64,000 nt of DNA from DATKZH01 sp964475955 (lineage in GTDB: Bacteria > Planctomycetota > Planctomycetia > Pirellulales > Thermoguttaceae). The stretch lies in NCBI GenBank assembly GCA_964475955.1, contig CAYYZY010000005.1:1-64000 (forward strand), read 5' to 3'. The notes below the pieces were generated by a model, which saw nothing but the letters and a program-made list of their open reading frames with translations, was not told where the DNA came from and did not search any database. Below are positions 7,697 through 15,546 of the stretch, piece by piece (the stretch's first letter is position 1; each line of letters begins with the position of its first letter). The position numbers were made by a program, and so were the translations under genes.

Positions 7697-10600
7697 ATGA
7701 AGAGGCTGCCATCGATCATCCCGATTCTCGCTCTGCTCGCCCTCACGCCGAGAGTCGTGCGGGCGGCGGACGAACCCTCGTCGCCGTGGGCCGGCGCCGT
7801 CGCCGTATTCGACTACCGCGTTCGCGACGTGGAGGCCGCCGTGCGGTTCTACCGCGATGGCCTCGCCATGCGTGAGGTACGTTCACCTCAGGGTGACACG
7901 ATCCTGGAATGGGCGGGCGGGTGCCTGCGTTTCCAGGCGTCGCAAGGGGCGATCCCTCCGACCGAGCGACCGGGCAATCCGTTTCGGCAGATCATGGCGG
8001 CCAACGGGTACCGATACGTCTCGCTGTTTCTGCACGACGTCGCTGCGGCCGAAGCGCGTCTCGTGGAAGCCGGCTACCCGCGGCCAAGGAAAGGAGGTCG
8101 GGTGAGCGTGACGTACGACCCCGACGGCAACGTGGTCGAGTTCGTGCCACGTCCGGCGAGCCGGGGCGAGGAACTCCTCACGGTGGGAGTCATCGTCGCC
8201 GACGAGGAGGCTTCCCGGGCGTTCTACGGCGAGAAGCTGGGACTCACCGCCGAGCGCCCCATGCGCCTGCCCGGGGCGATGCACGGGAAGCAGATCTATC
8301 CGTATTCGATCGGGGCCGCCCGAGTGAAGCTCTTCGAGCCGGAAGGCCAGCGGACCCGCGACGGCGACGCCGCCGGCATCCGTGGTCTGACGATCCTCGT
8401 GCCCAACCTGGAAGCGGCTCGGGATGACCTCGACCGTCGCGGGGTGGCGATGGAGTCGTTGGGAGATGGGGGATTTGCCATCCGCGATCCCGACGGGAAC
8501 CGCATCCAGCTCTGGGCCAAGGGCGACTTCGCCTTGCCAGCCGGGACCTTGCACGAGCCGGCGGTTGTGGCCAAACGGGCCGAGATTGGCCCGCCGGAAG
8601 CCGGCGAGCGACGCAGCCGCGGCTTCTCCGCCGACGCGATCCTCGAACGATACGATCGCAATGGGGACGGTGCGCTGGACCGGGACGAGTTCGAGGCGAC
8701 GCGATTCGGGCGCCGGCGGCCGGAGCGGTTCGCGTGGTTCGATCGCGATCAGGACGGCCGGATCACGCGCGAGGAACTGGCGACGCTCCGCTCGAGGGGT
8801 GGCGGAGCCGGTCGTCAACCGGGCCGGCCCCGGGCGATTCCTTCCGTCAAGCTGGGGCCGCCCGAGCCACAGATCGACGAAAGCCGGGCGCGGGCGCCGG
8901 GCGAGCCGCCGCTGCGCAAGGCGCGGCCGGGCGACGCCGGCGACGACGCGAAGGGCCGCGGCCAGCTTTTCGAGAGCGTGGTCGTGCCCGGGTTCACCGA
9001 CATCGTTGAGGGCACCAACGGCATCGCCCTGGTCGACCTGAACCGCGACGGCCTGGTCGACGTCGTCGCCACCTACTCCCCGCCGCGCGGTTCCGGGCGG
9101 AGTTGGCAGCAAGGCGAGCGGCTGCGCGTGTTCGCGAATGAGGGCGAGTTCCGTTTCCGTCCCCATCAGATCACGCTCCGTGATTCGCCGGTCTCGCTCG
9201 ACCGGTTTGGGCGGGGCCAGGTGCCGAATCTGGCCGACTTCAATGGCGACGGCTGGCTCGACCTGTTCGTCACGCGTCACGCGCCGACGTCGGCCGGGGT
9301 CAAACGCCGGGGGATCGAGCCGTTGGGCAACTCGCTGTTTCTCACCGACGGCGCGTGGGACGTGTTTCGCGACGTCTCCGACTCGGCCGGCATTCGCAAC
9401 GAGACGGCCTACAACCGGCAGCCGTGCTTCGGCGACATCAACCGCGACGGCCGGCTCGACGTCGCCATCGGCTGCGACAACATCAAGAACGCCTTCGGCG
9501 GCTTCCCGCACAGCCGGCTCTACGTGTACACCGTGGGGCACGTTTCCAACGTGCCGAGGCACGACGGAATCGTGCCTCACGAAGTCGCGGAATTCGATCA
9601 AGGCCGCTATGAAGACATCGGCGGCACCGACCGCGTGCCCGACTTCGGCGGGTTCTACCACGACAGCGATCGCGACCGGGCGGGGCCCGACATCAATCTC
9701 GTCGATCTGGACAACGACGGCGATCTCGACCTGATGCAGAACTGCCATATCGACGTGCGCGAGCCGCTCCTGCCCTACTGGCCCGGCGAGTACCGCCAAG
9801 GGGTCTTCTGTTGGAAGAACCTGCTGGACGAGACCGGCAACGTGCGGTTCGAGAAGATCACCGGCAACGGCCTGGCCTGCGAGGCGAGGCTGCGGTACGA
9901 CCGCCGCGAGCAGCGCTTCCGGGCGGAGGGCAAGGCGCCGGGGCTGCCGTACGTGGCCTTTGCCGACGTCGACAACGACGGCCTGGCTGACGTGCTCGCG
10001 GTCGGCCCGGCCAGCCCCGGCTGGGCCCCGCGCGCGGAGTACGTGGGCGGGCGGTTCTGGCGGAACCGGGGCGGCTTCCAGTTCGAGGAGGCGACGCAAG
10101 AAGCCGGCCTCGGCCCGTTGAACTGGACGATGCGCGAGTGGCTCGAGTTCTACGATGCGCCGACCCCCGACCGGTGGCGCAGTTGGCCTCCGCGCGGCCG
10201 GAGGGGCTACGAGTCGCAACCGGGTCTCGCCCGGCGGCATCCCGGTGAATCGATACCGTATTTTGCCGACGCGGCCTTCGCCGACTTCGACAACGACGGC
10301 TGGATCGACCTGGTCGTCATGGATCGAAGCGAGAACCCGCAACGTCAGGCACGGCAGGCTCTGTTCATGAACCAGGGCGACGGTACCTTCGCCCTGCGGC
10401 CGACCGACTTCAGCGGACTCGACGCCGCCGGGATCTCCGCGGAGGCCGCCGACCTGAACAACGACGGATTGGTCGATCTCGTCTCGTCGGCCGACCCGGA
10501 CAATTCCGGCCTGGCCCTCACCCCCGACCGCTACCAGGACAAGGTCTACTGGAACACGGGCCTCCACGGGGCACGCGACAACCACTGGCTACGGCTCCGC

Positions 10601-10894
10601 TTCCGCGGCGTGTCGGATGCCGAGCTGATTGGGGCGCGCGTGGAGGTGACCGAAAGCGGCGGCAAGTCGTCGCACTCCCCAAGACGCGGCACACGGTGGA
10701 TTCACAGCAACCACAGCTACAAGAGCGGCGGGGCGCTGGAAGCGCACTTCGGCCTCGGCGGGCACGACCGCGTCGACCTGAAGGTCGTCCTGCCCAGCGG
10801 CAGGACTTGTGAATTCCGAAACGTCGAGGCCAACCGATTCCTCGACCTTGACCTGAAAGCCAACGAGATCGCCACGGTGACAGGTGGAGCATGA
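7697..10894 (+). CDS. Secreted VOC (glyoxalase-fold) / EF-hand / FG-GAP protein
   Basis: The 1065-residue protein starts with a signal peptide (about 1-25). Two VOC/glyoxalase-like domains follow (about 30-155 and 160-285, each ending in a DPDGN motif), then a pair of EF-hand loops (about 317 and 348), and a long FG-GAP/VCBS propeller region with many DxNxDGxxD calcium motifs. The C-terminus resembles the ASPIC/UnbV domain. VOC proteins bind a metal and act on small molecules such as aldehydes or aromatics, and FG-GAP regions bind carbohydrate or protein. The combination is exported, but its reaction is unknown. Its stop overlaps the next start as ATGA at 10891-10894, so the genes are translationally coupled. 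A dispersed hairpin repeat is inserted in frame at about residue 612. ATG 7697 gives the signal peptide. Confidence 0.88.
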   Translation: MKRLPSIIPILALLALTPRVVRAADEPSSPWAGAVAVFDYRVRDVEAAVRFYRDGLAMREVRSPQGDTILEWAGGCLRFQASQGAIPPTERPGNPFRQIMAANGYRYVSLFLHDVAAAEARLVEAGYPRPRKGGRVSVTYDPDGNVVEFVPRPASRGEELLTVGVIVADEEASRAFYGEKLGLTAERPMRLPGAMHGKQIYPYSIGAARVKLFEPEGQRTRDGDAAGIRGLTILVPNLEAARDDLDRRGVAMESLGDGGFAIRDPDGNRIQLWAKGDFALPAGTLHEPAVVAKRAEIGPPEAGERRSRGFSADAILERYDRNGDGALDRDEFEATRFGRRRPERFAWFDRDQDGRITREELATLRSRGGGAGRQPGRPRAIPSVKLGPPEPQIDESRARAPGEPPLRKARPGDAGDDAKGRGQLFESVVVPGFTDIVEGTNGIALVDLNRDGLVDVVATYSPPRGSGRSWQQGERLRVFANEGEFRFRPHQITLRDSPVSLDRFGRGQVPNLADFNGDGWLDLFVTRHAPTSAGVKRRGIEPLGNSLFLTDGAWDVFRDVSDSAGIRNETAYNRQPCFGDINRDGRLDVAIGCDNIKNAFGGFPHSRLYVYTVGHVSNVPRHDGIVPHEVAEFDQGRYEDIGGTDRVPDFGGFYHDSDRDRAGPDINLVDLDNDGDLDLMQNCHIDVREPLLPYWPGEYRQGVFCWKNLLDETGNVRFEKITGNGLACEARLRYDRREQRFRAEGKAPGLPYVAFADVDNDGLADVLAVGPASPGWAPRAEYVGGRFWRNRGGFQFEEATQEAGLGPLNWTMREWLEFYDAPTPDRWRSWPPRGRRGYESQPGLARRHPGESIPYFADAAFADFDNDGWIDLVVMDRSENPQRQARQALFMNQGDGTFALRPTDFSGLDAAGISAEAADLNNDGLVDLVSSADPDNSGLALTPDRYQDKVYWNTGLHGARDNHWLRLRFRGVSDAELIGARVEVTESGGKSSHSPRRGTRWIHSNHSYKSGGALEAHFGLGGHDRVDLKVVLPSGRTCEFRNVEANRFLDLDLKANEIATVTGGA
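9533..9578. repeat. Dispersed double-hairpin repeat (GHVSNVP type), inside a CDS
   Basis: Two adjacent palindromes occur here: GGCACGTTTCCAACGTGCC (9537-9555) and GAGGCACGA-N5-TCGTGCCTC (9556-9578). A 23-bp stretch at 9533-9555 is repeated exactly at 18278-18300. Here it is read through in frame and adds VGHVSNVPRHDGIVPHE to the FG-GAP protein. Confidence 0.75.
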
Positions 10895-12006
10895 ACGTAC
10901 GCACGACATTCGCAGTTCTCGGTGCCGCCATCCCATGGGTCGCCGGCGCGGCCCTCGCGGCGCAGCCGGCCGGCTCGCTGGAGAAACGATTCCGACGACT
11001 CGACCGCAACGGCGACGGAGCGATAACGCCCCAGGAGCTGCCCAACCGGCGGTGGTTCGAGCGGGTCGACGCGAACGGCGACGGCGCCGTCACCCGTGAC
11101 GAGGCCGCGGCGATCGCCCGAATGCGGCGAGCGGGCGTCCGAAGGAACCGGGCGGCGGAGTTCGACGGCGTCTGCCATCGCGACATTCGCTACGCCGGCG
11201 ACGCCGAGACGGGCTCGCCCCTGCAATGCCTCGACGTCTACACGTCGGAGAAGGCGAAGGCGGCGCCGGTGATGGTCTACGTGCACGGCGGCGGATGGAA
11301 GCGGGGCGACAAGCGGGCCGTGGGCCGGAAGGCGGCGTTCTTCGTCGACTCCGGCTTCGTCTTCGTCAGCGTGAACTATCGCCTGCTGCCCGAGGGGAGG
11401 CACCCCAACAACGTCGACGACCTGGCCGCCGCGCTCGGCTGGGTGCACGACCACGTCGCCCGGTACGGCGGCGATCCCGGGGCGATCTTCCTCATGGGGC
11501 ATTCGGCGGGCTGTCATCTCGTGTCCTTGGTGGCCACCGACCACCGGCGCCTGGCGAAGCACGGCAAGTCGCCGGCGATCCTCCGCGGGGTCGTGGCCAA
11601 CGACACGCAGACCTACGACTTGCCCGCGCTCATCGAGCGCGCCGCGGGCACGGCCCTCTATCGCGACGTGTTCGGCACGGACCCGGAAACGCAGCGCGAC
11701 GCCTCGCCGCTTCACCACGTCGCCCGGGGCAAGCACGTTCCGCCCTTCCTCATCCTCTACTCGGCCGGCATCGCGCCCGGGCGCGAGAACCCCGGCTGGC
11801 GTGCCCAGGCCGAAGCGTTCGCGGCCGCGCTGCGCGACGCGGGCGTGCACGCCGAAGTGGTCGACGCCAGCGACCGCACTCACGCCGAGATCAACCAGCG
11901 GCTGGGCGATCTCGAGGACGACGTGACCGGGCGCGTGATGAGCTTCATCAACGCGATTCGCAACGGCCGTGCCTCGGCGACGCCCTGCCGGCCGTCGCCT
12001 TCCTGA
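10891..12006 (+). CDS. Secreted EF-hand alpha/beta hydrolase (carbohydrate esterase-like)
   Basis: This 371-residue protein has a signal peptide, then two EF-hand loops (DRNGDGAITPQE about residue 38, DANGDGAVTRDE about 60). The alpha/beta hydrolase domain resembles BD-FAE/esterase-lipase enzymes. The oxyanion motif HGGG is at about 132, the nucleophile elbow GHSAG puts Ser at about 205, and a likely catalytic His is in DRTHAE (about 331). It probably de-esterifies acetylated or feruloylated polysaccharide outside the cytoplasm. The ATGA overlap with the upstream gene and the shared EF-hand modules place it in one operon with the sulfatase. The C-terminal 15 residues are not family-like. The hydrolase call is firm and the substrate inferred. 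Confidence 0.9.
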   Translation: MNVRTTFAVLGAAIPWVAGAALAAQPAGSLEKRFRRLDRNGDGAITPQELPNRRWFERVDANGDGAVTRDEAAAIARMRRAGVRRNRAAEFDGVCHRDIRYAGDAETGSPLQCLDVYTSEKAKAAPVMVYVHGGGWKRGDKRAVGRKAAFFVDSGFVFVSVNYRLLPEGRHPNNVDDLAAALGWVHDHVARYGGDPGAIFLMGHSAGCHLVSLVATDHRRLAKHGKSPAILRGVVANDTQTYDLPALIERAAGTALYRDVFGTDPETQRDASPLHHVARGKHVPPFLILYSAGIAPGRENPGWRAQAEAFAAALRDAGVHAEVVDASDRTHAEINQRLGDLEDDVTGRVMSFINAIRNGRASATPCRPSPS

Positions 12007-12022
12007 CGGCCAGTCGGCGACG

Positions 12023-12051
12023 ATGACGCCCCGGGCGAGAGATGCTAAACT
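12023..12051 (+). promoter_or_regulatory. Possible extended -10 promoter
   Basis: ATGACG (12023-12028) lies 17 bp before TAAACT (12046-12051), which is preceded by TGC as in extended -10 promoters. It faces the glycosyltransferase gene, 205 bp downstream across two repeat elements. Confidence 0.33.
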
Positions 12052-12175
12052 AGGCTTTGTCGGAAAGCGGCCGGGGCAGGGCGATTTGCAGGGTGCGTGC
12101 TTGCACGCACGCCGGAAAACCGTGGTCTCCGCGTGGGTGCAAGCACCCACCCTACGGGCTCTCCGACGAAGCCTG
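12051..12175. repeat. MITE-like repeat with two internal palindromes
   Basis: Imperfect terminal inverted repeats (TAGGCTTTGTCGGA at 12051-12064 and TCCGACGAAGCCTG at 12162-12175) bracket two internal palindromes: GTGCGTGCTTGCACGCAC (12093-12110) and GTGGGTGCAAGCACCCAC (12133-12150). Length is 125 bp, with no transposase inside. Confidence 0.6.
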
Positions 12176-12197
12176 CAACAATGTCCCATTCGGATCC

Positions 12198-12276
12198 GTT
12201 CGTAGTGGCCGCGTTCATGCGGTCCGATGGGCAGAAGCCGTGCCCGGGAGACCCGATGAATCGGGTCACTACGAAC
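12198..12276. repeat. Inverted-repeat element carrying a start codon
   Basis: GTTCGTAGTG (12198-12207) and its complement CACTACGAAC (12267-12276) enclose a 79-bp element. The element contains GGGAG (12245-12249) and ATG 12256, the likely ribosome binding site and start of the downstream glycosyltransferase. Confidence 0.6.
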
Positions 12277-13854
12277 ACAGATCCCACGCCCGACGTTCCG
12301 CCCGTGACGAAACGCCCGACACGCAACAAGCCGCCCGATCGCGCCGATGAGCGGGCGAAGCCGCCGGAGGAAGCCCGGGCGCCGCGGGATTGGCAGTGGT
12401 GGCTCGTGGCTTCCGCGATCCCGCTGATCCTTTGTGCGCGGAAGCTCGACCTCGACTTCTGGTACGACGAGGCGTACACGCTCGAAGTGTTCGTGTCGCG
12501 GCCGCTGGTGGAGATCGCCACCGATTACTCGGCGCCGAACAACCACGTGCTCTATTCGCTGCTTTTGCGCCCCGTTTACCTCCTCTCCGATTCGGAGTAC
12601 GTGCTCCGGCTGCCCTCGCTTCTGTTGGCGGCAGGAACGCTGGCGATGGTCTTCCGGCTGGGCCGTCGCTGGGGCGGACTCGTTGCCGGGGTGCTGGGGG
12701 CGGCGTCGCTGGGCCTCACGCAGATGTACCTGGTCCATGCGATGCAGGTTCGCGGCTACGGGCTGTCGATGTTCCTGGCCGCGTGGCTGGGATGCGTGGC
12801 GGCCGGCCGGTCGGCCAGTCCGTGGTGGCCTCGGACGGCGACGATCGCGCTGGCCGGAGCCGCCTTCCTCTACGTGATGCCGAGCAACCTGCTGTTCTTC
12901 GCGCCGCTGGCCGTCGCCGCGCTTGCCTGGACGGCGATCCGCGACCGCGGCCCGCGCCCGGTGCTCCGAGAAGCGGCCGCATGGGGGCTGGCGTGCCTGC
13001 TGGCCGGTTTGCTCTACCTGCCAATTTTCGACCAGGTTCGCCGAGCGGGGGCCGGCGGCGTGGGGGCGTCGGCGCTCGACGTGCTCGCGCTCACCGGCCG
13101 GGTGTACCGGGCCGCATTTCGCGACTGGCTGCCGATCGTCCCGCTCGTGGCGCTAGGGCTCGTGTTCTGGGCGCGCGAAGTGCGGCGGCCGGCGCGCCGG
13201 TACGTGGTGCTGCCGCTGGTGACCGGCGTCATGCTGGCCGGCCCGTTCTGCGTGATGGGCTTGCTCGGCGTGACGCCGTTCGTGCGCAACTTCTGCCCCC
13301 TGCTGCCCTTCCTCGGCGTGGCGTTCGGGTGGCTCCTGGCGGAACTGCTGGCGGCGTTGGGTCGGCTCGTGCCGGCGGTGCGAAGCGAACCGGCCGCGGC
13401 GCTGGTGGGCATGGTCCTGCTGGCCGCCGCGGCGGTGCCGAGAATCGCTACGTACCCGGCGCGGCTCACCGAGGAGCGCGCCCGCCGGTTCGCCCAGGAC
13501 GGGTACTACAACTACTACGCCGCCAACTTCCATCCGTCCGAAGTGGCCCGGTACTTGCAGGCGTCGATCGAGCCGGGGGAAAATTATTTAATCGCCTATG
13601 CCGACGCCGATCACTTCCCGCTCGCGCTCTACCTGCGGCGCGCGGGAGTGCCGCCCCAGCGGATCGACAGGAGCGGGGGGGGCGAGCCGCCGGTCGTCTA
13701 CCTGATCGCGCCGCCGGTGGCCGATTACGCGGCGATCTCTGCCAAGTGCGGCATCCCGGTCGACGTGCTTCGAGGGCTGCCGCTGGTAAAGGATTTCGGC
13801 TACTTCCGGCTGTACCGTTCGGGGCCAACGGCGACCGGCTCCCCAAGGAACTGA
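12256..13854 (+). CDS. Polytopic membrane glycosyltransferase (GT39-like)
   Basis: The 532-residue integral membrane protein has a hydrophilic N-terminus (about 1-50) and roughly ten to twelve hydrophobic segments. An early luminal loop contains the acidic motif WYDEAYT (about 72-78). This layout is typical of the PMT/ArnT/GT39 superfamily, which transfers sugars from polyprenyl-phosphate donors to envelope acceptors. ATG 12256 is preceded by GGGAGACCCG, but both lie inside a dispersed inverted repeat; GTG 12304 in the same frame is the alternative. The next gene, 16 bp downstream, encodes a related protein, suggesting a pair working on the same glycan. Donor and acceptor cannot be read from sequence. 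Confidence 0.82.
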   Translation: MNRVTTNTDPTPDVPPVTKRPTRNKPPDRADERAKPPEEARAPRDWQWWLVASAIPLILCARKLDLDFWYDEAYTLEVFVSRPLVEIATDYSAPNNHVLYSLLLRPVYLLSDSEYVLRLPSLLLAAGTLAMVFRLGRRWGGLVAGVLGAASLGLTQMYLVHAMQVRGYGLSMFLAAWLGCVAAGRSASPWWPRTATIALAGAAFLYVMPSNLLFFAPLAVAALAWTAIRDRGPRPVLREAAAWGLACLLAGLLYLPIFDQVRRAGAGGVGASALDVLALTGRVYRAAFRDWLPIVPLVALGLVFWAREVRRPARRYVVLPLVTGVMLAGPFCVMGLLGVTPFVRNFCPLLPFLGVAFGWLLAELLAALGRLVPAVRSEPAAALVGMVLLAAAAVPRIATYPARLTEERARRFAQDGYYNYYAANFHPSEVARYLQASIEPGENYLIAYADADHFPLALYLRRAGVPPQRIDRSGGGEPPVVYLIAPPVADYAAISAKCGIPVDVLRGLPLVKDFGYFRLYRSGPTATGSPRN

Positions 13855-13870
13855 ACGCAACGGCCCTCAC

Positions 13871-15181
13871 ATGAGCCCGAACCGCGATGAACCGAGCCGC
13901 CGGCCGAACTGGCCATGGGGCACGATCGCCGTCGTCGCGTTCGCCCTGGTGGTGCGCGTCGGCGTGCTCGCGGTGGGCCCCGAGCCGCTTGAGCGCGACC
14001 CCGACGGCTACCGCTACCTGGCCGAGAACCTGCTGGAGCGGGGCTCGTACGCCTACGAGCACGTCCCCACGGCGTACCGCCCGCCGCTCTATCCACTGAT
14101 GCTCGCGCCCTGTGTCGTCGTCGGCCCGTGGAGCAACGTGCTGATCGGCGCCCTGCACGTGGCGCTGGCGGTGGCGACCGTCTGGCTCGTTTGCCGCTTG
14201 GGCGTGCAATGGGGGCTCGGGCGGTGGTCGCTTCTGGCCGGCGCGCTGGTGGCCTGCGATCCGGTGCTGCTCGTCCAGTCGCGCCAGGTGATGACCGAAA
14301 CGCCAGCCGTGCTGCTCACCGTGCTCGCGCTCTGGGCTTTGACCGCCGCCGCGGAACGTCCCTCATCCGCGCGCACCATCCTGGCCGGCGCTTGCGTGGG
14401 GCTGGCCACGCTCTGCCGGGCGAGCTTCCTTCCCTTCGCCGGGCTAGCGGCGCTGGCCCTGCCGGTGTTCGCACGAGGCGGGGCCGGCAGGCTGCGGCTT
14501 TTCGCTTCCTTCGCGGTCGGGACGGTCGCGGTCCTCGCGCCTTGGGCCGTGCGAAACCAGCTCCGCTTCGGGCGGCCGATCCTGGCCACTACGCACGGCG
14601 GCTACACGCTGCTGTTGGCCAACAATCCGAGCTTCTACGAGTACCTCCGCTCGGGGAAGTGGGGCACCGTCTGGGACGCCGACGCCTTCAACCGGGCGTG
14701 GGAGGCCCGGGCGACCCGGACCCAACCGGCCGACGAGCTGCGCAACGACCGGGTCGCCTACCGCGAAGCCCTGTCCACCATGCGGAGCCAGCCGGCGACG
14801 TTCCTGTATGCGTGCGTCGTCGGCGTGGGGCGGCTGTGGGCGCCGCTACCGCACCAGGTCGACCCCCAGGAGGGGGCACCACAACGGAGGGCTCGCTATT
14901 TGGTGGGCGCGTGGAACGGGGCCGAATTCGCCTTCGCTCTTGCGGGCCTGGTTTGGCTCTTCCGGGGGGGGCGGCGATGGCGATCCTGGCGCGCGACGTG
15001 GTCGTGGGGGCTGCTCTTGGTCGTCTGTTTCACGGCCGTCCACGCGTTCTATTGGAGCAACCTGCGCATGCGCGCGCCCCTAATACCGGTGGTGGCCCTG
15101 GCCGCCGCGGCCGGCACGGCCTGGATCGCCAGGGGCCTTCCGGGTCGCAACTTGCTTCCTGGAAAAGGTTTGCGCCGCTAG
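13871..15181 (+). CDS. Polytopic membrane glycosyltransferase (GT39/RgtA-like)
   Basis: The 436-residue membrane protein has about nine to ten hydrophobic helices. In the first periplasmic loop ERDPDGYRYLAENLLERG holds the acidic D-P-D-x-Y-xx-L-A pattern typical of GT39/RgtA-like lipid-linked sugar transferases. TAYRPPLYP follows, a proline motif common in this group. It lies 16 bp after a similar enzyme and ends upstream of a clear promoter for the LptD-like gene, so it probably ends the transcript. No strong ribosome binding site is visible before ATG 13871, which fits translation coupled to the upstream gene. A role in envelope glycan or lipid A modification is inferred from family and neighbours. 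Confidence 0.82.
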   Translation: MSPNRDEPSRRPNWPWGTIAVVAFALVVRVGVLAVGPEPLERDPDGYRYLAENLLERGSYAYEHVPTAYRPPLYPLMLAPCVVVGPWSNVLIGALHVALAVATVWLVCRLGVQWGLGRWSLLAGALVACDPVLLVQSRQVMTETPAVLLTVLALWALTAAAERPSSARTILAGACVGLATLCRASFLPFAGLAALALPVFARGGAGRLRLFASFAVGTVAVLAPWAVRNQLRFGRPILATTHGGYTLLLANNPSFYEYLRSGKWGTVWDADAFNRAWEARATRTQPADELRNDRVAYREALSTMRSQPATFLYACVVGVGRLWAPLPHQVDPQEGAPQRRARYLVGAWNGAEFAFALAGLVWLFRGGRRWRSWRATWSWGLLLVVCFTAVHAFYWSNLRMRAPLIPVVALAAAAGTAWIARGLPGRNLLPGKGLRR

Positions 15182-15200
15182 CGCGGCCTGCGAACCCGCC

Positions 15201-15229
15201 TTGATCCGCCGGGGTCAGGCTCCTATAAT
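15201..15229 (+). promoter_or_regulatory. Strong sigma-70-type promoter for the lptD-like gene
   Basis: TTGATC (15201-15206), a 17-bp spacer and a perfect TATAAT (15224-15229) predict transcription from about 15236. The mRNA leader would include the 105-bp repeat at 15293-15397. Confidence 0.65.
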
Positions 15230-15292
15230 CCGGCCCGTCTTGGGGTAGGATTCCCCAAACCGGATTTCTCACCGTGCAGCGACGGAGCGCGG

Positions 15293-15397
15293 ACACCAAC
15301 CCGAAGCGCAAGCGAGGCGAACCGGAATCGCAAGGAACGCGATGCCTCGGCCCGCTCCTGGCTTGCCCTTCTCCTCGCTTGCGCCTCGGGTTGGTGT
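15293..15397. repeat. MITE-like repeat (NPKRKRGE type), copy 1
   Basis: Near-perfect 25-bp inverted ends bracket 105 bp. The left arm starts ACACCAACCCGAAGCGCAAG and the right arm is its complement with one mismatch (15373-15397). Related copies lie at 36455-36514 and inside 45372-45512. There is no internal ORF of its own. Confidence 0.75.
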
Positions 15398-15546
15398 TGG
15401 GTCCGGCAGGGAATCCACGCCAAGCCAGGGAGGAATCCCGACCCAGTCTCTTTGAGTTGTCCGCCGGAGCCGCTTCAAGGGCCCGGCCCTGGTCGAGCAC
15501 GGATGCTAGTCCGCTGAAAGGTCACGTTCGCAACGAACCGGCCGGC

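Noticed and set aside
15274..15546. N-terminal extension of the LptD-like protein from GTG 15274
   Set aside because: The extension would translate a dispersed repeat (NPKRKRGE) and precede the signal peptide by 90 or more residues. It is kept only as an alternative start.
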